Origin: an uncultured Actinomycetes bacterium
GTDB taxonomy: Bacteria; Actinomycetota; Actinomycetes; S36-B12; UBA5976
DNA length: 8,480 nucleotides
Assembly: GCA_903925705.1 (NCBI GenBank)
Contig: CAIYGJ010000068.1
Span: 1 to 8,480, forward strand
Direction of reading: 5' to 3'
Shown here: positions 1-6,914 of the stretch, one piece after another
How positions within the stretch are numbered: the stretch's first letter is position 1
Layout: each line of letters starts with the position of its first letter
Notes under the pieces: generated by a model
What the model was told of the DNA's origin: nothing
The model's input: only the letters and a program-made list of their open reading frames with translations
The model's database searches: none
Made by a program: the position numbers and the translations under genes

Positions 1-1
1 C

Positions 2-934
2 GGTTTCAAAGTTGAAACTTCTGATGGTGAAATCATGGCTAAATATGTTGTGGCGGCAACTGGACCATTTCAAAAACCAGCGATACCGCCCGTGGTTCCA
101 GCAACTGCAACTATCCACCAATTGCACTCAAGTGATTACCATAATCCCGAGCAGCTTCCAGAAGGTGGCGTAATTGTCGTAGGTGCTGGTTCATCGGGCG
201 TTCAAATTGCAGCTGACTTGAAGCGCGCAGGCAGAGACGTTTACCTTTCAGTCGGCGAACACGATAGGCCCCCTAGACGATATCGCGGTCGAGACAATGT
301 TTGGTGGCTTGGAGTTCTAGGTAAGTGGGACTTGGCTACTCCACCTACTGGCGCGGAACATGTAACTATCGCCGTGAGCGGTTTCGATGGTGGCAAAACT
401 GTAGATTTCCGAGACTTGGCAAATAGCGGCATTACGCTGCTTGGCTTGACTGCTTCATATGAGAATGGCGTACTGAAGTTTGCAGATGATTTAGAGCGCA
501 ACATCACCCGTGGTGACACCAACTTCTTATCCGTGCTCAATGAAGCAGATGAATTCATCAAACAAAACAATTTGGATCTACCACTAGAGCCTGAAGCACA
601 CATCTTGGGACCTATGCCTGATGCTGCGCTGAATCCAATTCGTGAATTGGATCTTGTTAAAGCAGGTATCACTACGATTCTTTGGGCAACTGGTTATTCA
701 CTTGATTACTCATGGCTACAGGTACCTGGCGCAATTACGGAATCGGGGAAACCCGCACATCAACGCGGGGTATCCAACGCCAGTGGCATCTACTTTCTAG
801 GACAACCTTGGCTTTCCAGACGGGGTTCGGCATTTATTTGGGGGGTTTGGCATGACGCAAAATTCCTTGCGGATCAGATCGAAATTCAACGCAGCTACAA
901 GCGCTATTCCGGGTATGCCAGAATCGTCAAATAA
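2..934 (+). CDS. Flavin-containing monooxygenase-like NAD(P)/FAD oxidoreductase, 5'-truncated
   Basis: C-terminal roughly 310 residues of a two-dinucleotide-binding-domain flavoprotein of the FMO/CzcO/YUCCA-like group. The frame is open from base 2, upstream of the first ATG at 35, and its translation (GFKVETSDGEI...) reads as normal family sequence, so the true start lies outside the window. Counting from the ATG at 35, visible motifs are ATGPFQKP (8-15, end of the first FAD domain), the second Rossmann loop GAGSSG (50-55) for NADPH, the family stretch PRRYRGRD (80-87), a second ATGY (219-221 plus Y) and the C-terminal GIYFLGQPW...RRGSA block (251-265). These enzymes use NADPH and O2 to oxygenate a nucleophilic N or S, or a ketone; the substrate here is unknown. 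It is followed after 67 bases by the RidA gene in the same direction, with no convincing terminator between, so it probably belongs to the same unit. Family is sure, reaction is not. Confidence 0.87.
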   Translation, partial: GFKVETSDGEIMAKYVVAATGPFQKPAIPPVVPATATIHQLHSSDYHNPEQLPEGGVIVVGAGSSGVQIAADLKRAGRDVYLSVGEHDRPPRRYRGRDNVWWLGVLGKWDLATPPTGAEHVTIAVSGFDGGKTVDFRDLANSGITLLGLTASYENGVLKFADDLERNITRGDTNFLSVLNEADEFIKQNNLDLPLEPEAHILGPMPDAALNPIRELDLVKAGITTILWATGYSLDYSWLQVPGAITESGKPAHQRGVSNASGIYFLGQPWLSRRGSAFIWGVWHDAKFLADQIEIQRSYKRYSGYARIVK

Positions 935-990
935 TTTAAATCACCGCTAGCCAACCCCGGCTTTCGACTAACGTAAAACTTGAAGCTACC

Positions 991-996
991 GAAGGA
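991..996 (+). promoter_or_regulatory. Shine-Dalgarno site of the RidA gene
   Basis: GAAGGA lies five bases before the ATG at 1002. It supports that start and argues against the overlapping frame beginning at 980. Confidence 0.6.
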
Positions 997-1001
997 ATCA
1001 G

Positions 1002-1421
1002 ATGACTCACAAGAGAATCCGGCCATTCAACACCAAGGTCACTTATCCCGAGCAAAATTTGGACAACGACTTAGCGCAAGCTGTTGTAGCTGGCAACACG
1101 GTGTACCTGCGAGGTCAAATTGGTCAAGATCTCGATACTCGCGAGTCAGTTGGAATTGGTGACGTTGAAGCGCAAGCCGAGAAAGCCATGGCCAACATCA
1201 AGATGTTGCTCGAGGAAAGCGGCTCAGAACTTGGTGATATTACAAAAATCACGATTTATTTAGTTGACATCCGCTACCGCGAACCGGTCTATCGCGTAAT
1301 GGGAAAGTGGCTAAAGGGAGTTCATTACGTATCGACTGGAATTGTTGTTACTGCCCTTGCTCGCCCGGAGTGGTTAGTTGAAATTGATGCAACTGCTGTA
1401 ATCCCGGAAACCAGAGATTAA
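1002..1421 (+). CDS. RidA/YjgF/UK114-family protein without the deaminase arginine
   Basis: A 139-residue protein, about the family length (around 130), soluble and presumably a homotrimer. Family features seen are VYLRGQIGQDLDT (34-46), the helix QAEKAMANIKMLLEESG (58-74), the GDITKITIYLVD strand (78-89) and the C-terminal LVEIDATAVI (125-134). RidA proper hydrolyses reactive enamine/imine intermediates such as 2-aminoacrylate, using an arginine (Arg105 in E. coli RidA). A gap-free mental alignment on the C-terminal VEI/IEI block places Thr112 (in VSTG) at that position, so this protein likely belongs to one of the Rid subgroups lacking the Arg; its activity is uncertain. Start chosen from the good Shine-Dalgarno site. 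Its TAA stop shares one base with the ATG of the DUF1028 gene, so the two are probably translationally coupled. It probably acts on an intermediate of the cluster pathway (inference). Confidence 0.9.
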   Translation: MTHKRIRPFNTKVTYPEQNLDNDLAQAVVAGNTVYLRGQIGQDLDTRESVGIGDVEAQAEKAMANIKMLLEESGSELGDITKITIYLVDIRYREPVYRVMGKWLKGVHYVSTGIVVTALARPEWLVEIDATAVIPETRD

Positions 1422-2095
1422 TGACAATTAGTATTGCCGCTCGCTGCGAACGAACTGGAGCCTTTGGAGTTGCAATCAGCAGCTCAAGTCCTGCAGTTGG
1501 CTCTCGCTGTCCAAATGTGCGGGCAGGTGTCGGAGCAGTATCAAGTCAAAATGTGACTGATCCAAGCCTTGGCCCGGCACTCTTGGATGCACTGCAAGCC
1601 GGTCTTGGCGCCCAAGATGCCATCGAGAAAATAAGTGCAGTTGCAACACATCCTGAATTTCGACAACTAACAGTTGTCGATAGCACGGGTGAAGCGGCTG
1701 TCTATTCGGGCGAGAAATCACTCGGCATAAATGCTGAAGTAACGGCCAAAAACGTAGCTGCGGCTGGAAATATGTTGGCCAATGAATCGGTGATCCAAGC
1801 CATGGTCGATTCATTCAACAAGTCAGAAGATAAAGAATTAGCAGATCGATTAATACTTTCGCTGGAAGCGGGCGTTAAGGCAGGCGGCGAAGCCGGACCA
1901 GTTCATTCGGCTGCAGTATTAGTTGCAACTGAAGTTTCCTGGCCTACGACAAACCTTCGAGTTGACTGGGATGAAGATCCAATCGCAAAGCTACGAGAAA
2001 TTTATAACGTTTGGGCACCGCAGGCGCAAGATTATTTGACTCGAGCGCTTAATCCCAACACGGCACCTTCTTACGGCGTTCCAGGAGATGAGTGA
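1421..2095 (+). CDS. DUF1028 family protein (Ntn-hydrolase-like fold, function unknown)
   Basis: A 224-residue cytoplasmic protein with the typical DUF1028 order: MTISIAARCERTGAFGVAISS at the N-terminus (first 21 residues), GVGAVSSQNVTDPSLGP (36-52), RQLTVVD (81-87), GNMLANESVI (116-125), a helical middle, GPVHSAAVLV (159-168) and the end block LRVDWDEDPIAKLREI (179-194). DUF1028 proteins resemble Ntn hydrolases such as proteasome subunits; Thr2, exposed after removal of Met1, is a candidate nucleophile (inference only). The family has no settled reaction. The ATG overlaps the RidA stop by one base, and its own TGA overlaps the GTG start of the following M20 gene, so three proteins are made in close coupling. 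No strong ribosome binding site of its own is visible; GGAAA at 1406-1410 is a weak candidate. Context suggests a hydrolase or accessory step on the same N-containing substrate. Confidence 0.9.
   Translation: MTISIAARCERTGAFGVAISSSSPAVGSRCPNVRAGVGAVSSQNVTDPSLGPALLDALQAGLGAQDAIEKISAVATHPEFRQLTVVDSTGEAAVYSGEKSLGINAEVTAKNVAAAGNMLANESVIQAMVDSFNKSEDKELADRLILSLEAGVKAGGEAGPVHSAAVLVATEVSWPTTNLRVDWDEDPIAKLREIYNVWAPQAQDYLTRALNPNTAPSYGVPGDE
2083..2087 (+). promoter_or_regulatory. Shine-Dalgarno site inside the DUF1028 3' end, serving the M20 gene
   Basis: AGGAG sits four bases before the GTG at 2092 and ten before the ATG at 2098. It does not decide between the two starts, but it shows the M20 gene is initiated here. 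Confidence 0.5.
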
Positions 2096-3264
2096 CTATG
2101 TCTGACCACAAGCAAAAAGCAATGAGCAGAGTCGACGAAGTTAGCAAAGTATTGCTAACTCTTAGCCGTAACCTTCACGCAAATCCAGAAATTGCCTGGC
2201 AAGAATTCGAAAGCTCGGCAGCAGTTGCTAAGACTTTAAGTGACAATGGTTTTGATGTAGTCGAACAAGTTGCGGGACTACCGACAGCATTTCGTGCAGA
2301 ATTTGGCAATGGTGATTTAACAGTTGCGCTCTGTGCTGAATACGATGCATTGCCAGGACTTGGACATGCTTGTGGTCACAACATCATTGCCTCTTCCTCA
2401 GTCGGAGCAGCTCTCGCCCTGGCATCTGTGGCTAATGATTTGAATTTGAAAGTTGTAGTTCTTGGAACCCCGGCGGAAGAAGGTGGCGGTGGGAAAATTG
2501 TAATGCTCGAGCGTGGGGCATTTGATGGCATCGACATTGCGGCCTTGGTGCATCCTGGTCCAGTAGATGTTGCTTTCGCCGAACCATTTGCAGTTCGCCA
2601 TATTGCAGTTAAGTTTTCCGGAAAAGCAGCGCATGCGGCTGCGTACCCTGAACAAGGAGTCAATGCCGCTGACGCATTTACCATCGCACAAGTTGCAATT
2701 GGATTACTTCGTCAACAACTGCCAAGCACCGTTCGAGTCCATGGCGTTATGACTCGCGGTGGCGAAGCACCAAACGCAATTCCAGAGGTAACTGAAGGTC
2801 GTTGGTATGTCCGTGCCACTTCAACCAAGTTGATGGAAGAAACCTTTGAACGTGTCGCCAAGTGTTTTGAAGCAGGTGCGCTCGCGACGGGATGCACCCT
2901 AGAAATTCACGATGAAAGTGAACCGTATTCAGAATTTACAAATCACCCGAACCTAAATGATGTCTATAAAGCAAACGCTGAATCAATTGGACGGGTATTT
3001 GATGACAATGATCCTCGAATCAAAATGAATCGCGCCAGTACCGACCTTGGAAATATCTCGAAGGTTATTGCCAGCATTCACCCGTACATCGGCGTAAATA
3101 GTGGCTCGGCTGTCAATCATCAAAAAGAATTTGCTGCTGCCTGCATAACTGCAGATGCTGACCAAGCGGTGCTTGATGCCTCTAAAGCAATGGCTATGAC
3201 TTTGGTTGACATTGCCTCAGACCCAGCTCTTCGCGAGTATGTTAAAGGGTATTCAAGACCATAA
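2092..3264 (+). CDS. M20D-type metallo-amidohydrolase (AbgB/HipO-like)
   Basis: A 390-residue cytoplasmic metalloenzyme of the M20 peptidase clan that hydrolyses amide bonds of N-acyl or N-aminoacyl compounds. Metal ligands and catalytic residues are all recognisable: GHACGHN (91-97, Cys94 and His96), PAEEGGGGK (127-135, Glu129/Glu130), VHPG (153-156, His154) and NHQKEF (342-347, His343). The dimerisation (lid) domain starts about residue 170 with VKFSGKAAHAAAYPEQGVNA (173-192). The block ASTDLGNISKVIASIHPYIGV (315-335) is characteristic of the AbgB-like branch. Start: GTG at 2092 overlaps the DUF1028 stop in a GTGA junction; ATG at 2098, two codons later, is equally possible. The partners (monooxygenase, RidA, aldehyde dehydrogenase, aminotransferase) suggest it frees an amine or amino acid from an acylated intermediate rather than acting as a general peptidase. 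The substrate is unknown. Confidence 0.93.
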   Translation: MTMSDHKQKAMSRVDEVSKVLLTLSRNLHANPEIAWQEFESSAAVAKTLSDNGFDVVEQVAGLPTAFRAEFGNGDLTVALCAEYDALPGLGHACGHNIIASSSVGAALALASVANDLNLKVVVLGTPAEEGGGGKIVMLERGAFDGIDIAALVHPGPVDVAFAEPFAVRHIAVKFSGKAAHAAAYPEQGVNAADAFTIAQVAIGLLRQQLPSTVRVHGVMTRGGEAPNAIPEVTEGRWYVRATSTKLMEETFERVAKCFEAGALATGCTLEIHDESEPYSEFTNHPNLNDVYKANAESIGRVFDDNDPRIKMNRASTDLGNISKVIASIHPYIGVNSGSAVNHQKEFAAACITADADQAVLDASKAMAMTLVDIASDPALREYVKGYSRP

Positions 3265-3287
3265 ATATTGCCTGGCGATAAAAGAAT

Positions 3288-3293
3288 GGGGAG
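3288..3293 (+). promoter_or_regulatory. Shine-Dalgarno site of the aldehyde dehydrogenase gene
   Basis: GGGGAG ends four bases before the ATG at 3298. This favours 3298 over the in-frame TTG at 3268 and ATG at 3286, which have no upstream site. Confidence 0.65.
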
Positions 3294-3297
3294 AGTA

Positions 3298-4776
3298 ATG
3301 AAAACGCGGGAAGACTGGGAAAAAGCTGCTGCTGCCCTGAACTTTGATGGACGGGCCGTCATTAATGGAAAACGAGTTTCCACCGAAAAAACTTCGCAAA
3401 ACATTAGTCCTGTTACTGCTAAGTCACTAGCTGATGTTTCCGAGTGTGGGCAACGCGAAGTAGATCAAGCCGTTGCAAGTTCCCGCTCCGCTTTTGATAA
3501 CAGCTGGTCACGCATGTCCCCTGGTTCGCGAAAAGGTTCGCTGCACAAACTTTCCGAATTGATCATGGCGAATGCTGACGAACTAGCCCTGCTTGATGTT
3601 CTAGATATGGGCAAACCGATCTCAGATGCAACCACGATTGACATTCCAGGTTCTGCTGCGATTCTAAATTTTTATGCCGAGGCGATCGATAAAGTAAGCG
3701 GCGAAATTCCCGTCACGGATCCAGGCAATGTGGCGCTGGTTAGGCGTGTGCCACTGGGAGTTGTCGGCGCAGTTGTTCCGTGGAACTATCCGCTTGAAAT
3801 GGCAATTTGGAAACTTGGCCCAGCATTAGCCGCAGGTAACACCGTTGTATTAAAGCCAGCTGAACAATCACCACTTTCTTCGCTTCGCTTAGCTGAACTT
3901 GCATTGGAAGCTGGCTTGCCAGAAGGCACGTTAAATGTAGTCACAGGACAAGGCGAAACAACAGGCGCGGCTGTAGGACTGCATAACGACATTGATGTAT
4001 TAACGTTTACTGGATCGACTCAAGTCGGTAAGTACTTTATGAAATATTCTGGCGATTCAAACATGAAGCAAGTTTGGTTGGAATGTGGCGGTAAAAGTCC
4101 AAACTTAGTTTTCGCTGATACTGCAAACCTAGAAGAAGCTGCTGAATTTGCAGCTCGAGCAATTTTCTTTAATCAGGGTGAAGTTTGTTCAGCCAACTCT
4201 CGCTTACTTGTTGAAAAAAGCATTGTTGAGCAATTTACTGAGATGGTGATTAATCAAGCTAAGAAAATTAAGTTAGGTAATCCCTTGGATCCTGCAACCA
4301 CCATGGGGCCACTGGTTGATCGCAATCAGACTGGACGCGTGGCTGACTTTATTTCAAGTGGTTCTGATTCGGCTCGACTAGCCCACGGTGGCTCGCGACT
4401 CACCATCGATGGATCTGATTGCTACATCGAACCAACTGTGTTCACTAATGTTCCGCTCCAAAGCTCAATCGCAAATGATGAAATTTTTGGACCCGTATTA
4501 TCGATTCTGCCATTTGAAACCGAGGCTGAAGCAATTTCAATTGCCAACAGCAGCATCTACGGCTTGGCAGCCTCAGTTTGGACTTCAAACTTAAGTCGAG
4601 CGCATCGAGTATCCGATGCATTGCATGCAGGAACTGTTTCAGTTAACACCGTCGATGCACTTGGCATGAACATTCCATTCGGTGGATTCAAGCAATCAGG
4701 CTTTGGGCGTGACCTTTCACTGCACGCATTAGATAAATACACTGGGTTGAAAACAACCTGGATTCGATACGAATAG
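3298..4776 (+). CDS. NAD(P)-dependent aldehyde dehydrogenase, PuuC-like
   Basis: A 492-residue enzyme, full length for the ALDH superfamily, oxidising an aldehyde to a carboxylate. Catalytic and cofactor residues are present: PWNYP (161-165, Asn163), VVLKPAEQSPLS (183-194, Lys186 for the cofactor), FTGSTQVGK (237-245), LECGGKSPN (261-269, Glu262) and NQGEVCSANSR (292-302, nucleophile Cys297). EIFGPV (395-400) and the C-terminal IPFGGFKQSGFGRD (459-472) are also standard. The stretches YAEAIDKVSGE, GDSNMKQVWLE and DLSRAHRVS closely match what I recall of E. coli PuuC, the gamma-glutamyl-gamma-aminobutyraldehyde dehydrogenase, so an omega-amino-aldehyde substrate is likely. The gene lies 33 bases after the M20 stop and 28 before the aminotransferase, whose product would be its substrate. 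I leave the symbol empty because specificity in this family is broad. Confidence 0.92.
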   Translation: MKTREDWEKAAAALNFDGRAVINGKRVSTEKTSQNISPVTAKSLADVSECGQREVDQAVASSRSAFDNSWSRMSPGSRKGSLHKLSELIMANADELALLDVLDMGKPISDATTIDIPGSAAILNFYAEAIDKVSGEIPVTDPGNVALVRRVPLGVVGAVVPWNYPLEMAIWKLGPALAAGNTVVLKPAEQSPLSSLRLAELALEAGLPEGTLNVVTGQGETTGAAVGLHNDIDVLTFTGSTQVGKYFMKYSGDSNMKQVWLECGGKSPNLVFADTANLEEAAEFAARAIFFNQGEVCSANSRLLVEKSIVEQFTEMVINQAKKIKLGNPLDPATTMGPLVDRNQTGRVADFISSGSDSARLAHGGSRLTIDGSDCYIEPTVFTNVPLQSSIANDEIFGPVLSILPFETEAEAISIANSSIYGLAASVWTSNLSRAHRVSDALHAGTVSVNTVDALGMNIPFGGFKQSGFGRDLSLHALDKYTGLKTTWIRYE

Positions 4777-4794
4777 AACTTAGAAGCGAAACCT

Positions 4795-4799
4795 AGGAG
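4795..4799 (+). promoter_or_regulatory. Shine-Dalgarno site of the aminotransferase gene
   Basis: AGGAG five bases before the ATG at 4805, the clearest ribosome binding site in the window; it fixes the start. Confidence 0.75.
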
Positions 4800-4804
4800 A
4801 AGAA

Positions 4805-6154
4805 ATGGCAACTACTAAAAAATCAACACAGGAACTAGCCGACATGGACCGTGCTCACATAATCCATCCCTACTTGCCAAAGTCAACAACTGAGCGAGTC
4901 ATCATGGCACGCGGGCAAGACTGCGCGTTGTGGGATACCGATGGCAAGGAATACCTTGATGCCACCGGAGGACTTTGGTTGGCACAAATCGGCCATGGCC
5001 GTGGTGAAGTGGCCGCAGTAGCTGCTGAACAGATTTCCACCTTGGAATACTTCACTAGCTTCTGGGAATTTAGCAACGAACCAGCTATCGAATTGGCCGC
5101 AAAGTTGGTTGAGATTTCGCCAGAAAACATCAATCACGTGTATTTCACCAGCGGAGGCTCAGAAGGTAATGAAGCTGCTATAAAGATGGCTCGCTACTAC
5201 CATCATCGAAAAGGCGAAACTGGCCGAAACTGGATTTTGGCTCGAGAGAAGGCTTACCACGGCGTAGGTTATGGCGGCGGAACCCTAACTGGCTTTGATG
5301 TTTATCACGATGGCTTTGGCCCATCGATGCCACATGTTGAACACCTAACAACTCCCTGGCCATATCGACAAGAACTTTACAACGGACAAGACCCAACTGA
5401 CTTCTTGATCAATGAGCTCGAAGAAACTATCGCTCGAATTGGCGCTGACAAAATTGCAGCCATGGTCGGCGAACCAATCATGGGTGTTGGTGGCATGTTG
5501 GTACCACCTGATGACTATTGGACGCGAGTGCAAGAGGTATTGCGCAAGCATGGAATTCTATTGATCTTCGATGAAGTAGTAACTGCTTATGGTCGAGTTG
5601 GCGAATGGTTTGCGGCTCAGCACTTTAATGTTCAGCCCGACATCATTATTACGGCTAAGGGAATTACTTCCGGTTACATCCCACTGGGTGCAGTTCTGAC
5701 TACAGACGCAATTGCAAATGAACTTGAAAAAGATTTCGGATTCCCAATGGGCTTTACCTACAATGGTCATCCAACCGCAGCTGCTGTCGCACTCAAGAAT
5801 CTTGAAATCATCGAACAAGAGGGTCTGCTTGAGAAGGCTAAGAAGATGGGTCAATACCTACACGAAGGTCTGCGCACGCTCTTGGAACTTCCAATTGTTG
5901 GTGAAGTTCGGTTTGTTGGCATGATGCATGCGGTAGAGCTGGTATCAGACAAAGAATCTCGCACGCCACTTCCAATGCTGCAACCGATGCTGCCAGATGT
6001 GATTCGCCGTGAAGAAGGTGTAATCGTTCGTGACTGTGGTCACAACTTAGTACTTTCGCCACCACTGATTATGACTGAGGCTGAGGCTGACCGAATGGTT
6101 GCGGCAATGCGCAAAGTGCTTGAGCGAACAACTCCAGATGGTGTAATTCACTAA
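4805..6154 (+). CDS. Class III PLP aminotransferase (omega-amine/omega-amino acid : pyruvate type)
   Basis: A 449-residue fold-type I PLP enzyme that moves the amino group from a terminal amine to an oxo acid, giving an aldehyde. Key sites: WDTDGKEYLDATGGLW (43-58), TSGGSEGNEAAIKMAR (115-130, phosphate binding), REKAYHG (147-153), FDEVVTAYGRVG (255-266, Asp256 binding the pyridine N), the Schiff-base lysine in ITAKGITSGY (282-291, Lys285) and TYNGHPTAAA (318-327). Family members include beta-alanine:pyruvate, taurine:pyruvate and putrescine:pyruvate (SpuC) transaminases. The start residues HIIHPYLP and the PWPYRQ segment near 184-189 fit this omega-transaminase branch better than ornithine or acetylornithine aminotransferases. 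It is the last gene of the cluster, 28 bases after the aldehyde dehydrogenase that would consume its product, and is followed at once by a strong terminator. Exact amine donor not determinable. Confidence 0.92.
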   Translation: MATTKKSTQELADMDRAHIIHPYLPKSTTERVIMARGQDCALWDTDGKEYLDATGGLWLAQIGHGRGEVAAVAAEQISTLEYFTSFWEFSNEPAIELAAKLVEISPENINHVYFTSGGSEGNEAAIKMARYYHHRKGETGRNWILAREKAYHGVGYGGGTLTGFDVYHDGFGPSMPHVEHLTTPWPYRQELYNGQDPTDFLINELEETIARIGADKIAAMVGEPIMGVGGMLVPPDDYWTRVQEVLRKHGILLIFDEVVTAYGRVGEWFAAQHFNVQPDIIITAKGITSGYIPLGAVLTTDAIANELEKDFGFPMGFTYNGHPTAAAVALKNLEIIEQEGLLEKAKKMGQYLHEGLRTLLELPIVGEVRFVGMMHAVELVSDKESRTPLPMLQPMLPDVIRREEGVIVRDCGHNLVLSPPLIMTEAEADRMVAAMRKVLERTTPDGVIH

Positions 6155-6165
6155 GTTATCTATCA

Positions 6166-6210
6166 CTAAAACGTCCAGTAACTTCATGTTGGAGTTGCTG
6201 GACGTTTTAG
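6166..6210. terminator. Bidirectional intrinsic terminator
   Basis: An 18-base inverted repeat (arms 6166-6183 and 6193-6210) with one G-T type wobble closes on a nine-base loop. The outer part of each arm is CTAAAACG / CGTTTTAG, so each strand ends the stem in a short T run. It lies between two converging genes, the aminotransferase (stop 6154) and the exporter (stop 6207-6209 within the right arm), and can serve both. Confidence 0.85.
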
Positions 6211-6857
6211 GTTAAGTATCCAAAAACTACTGGAATGATTACACCAACACCAAGAGTCATCATGACAATGGCGCCGATGGTGCGAAGTACCACTAACCGA
6301 TTCTTTGAAGTAACAAACCAGTCGCGGCTAGAACCAACAACAACGCCCCACATGCCATCAAGCAGAAAACTTAAGACCGCAAAGATCACTCCAAAAATCA
6401 GGAGCTGGAAGGTAATTGAACCAGCACTTGGGTCCACAAACTGCGGGAACACAGCAGAAAAGAAAACTAGAGCTTTCGGATTTAGCGCACCTACCGTAAA
6501 TCCTTGACGAAGGATTTGAAAATTACTCGGTTTTATCTCTTCAATTTTTATCATGTCATCGGCATGCTCTTGTCGATGTCGATAGGCATCTATTCCAAGG
6601 TGTATCAAATAAAGGCCACCAAGCACCTGAACTGTTACCAGAAGCAATTCCGAGCGCTGAAGCAGCGGGCCAAGCCCAATGGCAATAAATACCGAGAGTA
6701 AAAGCATTCCAAGAGCATTGCCAAGTGCTGTAAGGACTGCTGTAATACGTCCCCAGGCAACCGCTCTAGCAATCACAAACATCACGCTTGGCCCTGGTAT
6801 CAAAATGATTGCCACGCTAGCAATGATGAGTTCTACTAAGGCTCGGCCTTCAATCAC
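6207..6857 (-). CDS. LysE/RhtB-family amino acid or metabolite exporter
   Basis: A 216-residue integral membrane protein with about six hydrophobic segments (near 8-30, 40-66, 72-90, 120-140, 148-172 and 188-213), the size and pattern of RhtB/LysE exporters that pump amino acids or related compounds out of the cell. The family signature PGPS is at 21-24 inside the first membrane segment, and GFTVGALNPKALVFFSAVFPQFVD (119-142) is the second conserved block. A polar loop rich in charged residues at 91-115 separates the two halves. The start is a GTG at 6857; there is no Shine-Dalgarno, but a TANNNT box ends six bases before, fitting a leaderless transcript. The stop codon is inside the terminator stem. 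Substrate not inferable; it converges on the catabolic cluster and is not part of that operon. Confidence 0.9.
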   Translation of the reverse strand: MIEGRALVELIIASVAIILIPGPSVMFVIARAVAWGRITAVLTALGNALGMLLLSVFIAIGLGPLLQRSELLLVTVQVLGGLYLIHLGIDAYRHRQEHADDMIKIEEIKPSNFQILRQGFTVGALNPKALVFFSAVFPQFVDPSAGSITFQLLIFGVIFAVLSFLLDGMWGVVVGSSRDWFVTSKNRLVVLRTIGAIVMMTLGVGVIIPVVFGYLT

Positions 6858-6863
6858 ACTAAA

Positions 6864-6869
6864 ACCTTA
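6864..6869 (-). promoter_or_regulatory. Possible -10 box of the exporter gene (leaderless)
   Basis: On the - strand TAAGGT (TANNNT) lies six bases before the GTG start at 6857, placing transcription start on or next to the start codon. No -35 match at the right distance was seen, so this is tentative. Confidence 0.3.
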
Positions 6870-6900
6870 TCGGCTCTAAGGCCCAGTTTCGGTAGTCAAG

Positions 6901-6906
6901 TAGGCT
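6901..6906 (+). promoter_or_regulatory. Possible -10 box of the VanY gene
   Basis: TAGGCT (TANNNT) ends eight bases before the ATG at 6915, which has no Shine-Dalgarno site, so a very short leader or leaderless mRNA is suggested. The 57-base divergent space 6858-6914 must hold both promoters. Confidence 0.27.
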
Positions 6907-6914
6907 CACTAGCT

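Noticed and set aside
35..37. ATG at 35 as the monooxygenase start
   Set aside because: The frame is open to base 2, the upstream codons read as family sequence, and the first FAD-binding domain would be missing if translation began here.
935..1001. Possible terminator between the monooxygenase and RidA genes (AGCC...GGCT at 949-962)
   Set aside because: Only four base pairs and no T run follows; nothing else in this 67-base gap resembles a terminator, so the genes may be cotranscribed.
1476..1814. Open frame on the - strand within the DUF1028 gene, and similar long antisense frames in the M20, ALDH and aminotransferase genes
   Set aside because: They lie opposite genes with clear family motifs, have no recognisable domains and lack ribosome binding sites; they are shadow frames.
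3268..3297. TTG start of the aldehyde dehydrogenase at 3268 or ATG at 3286
   Set aside because: The ATG at 3298 has GGGGAG directly upstream and begins with normal family sequence; the earlier starts would place the Shine-Dalgarno site inside the coding region.
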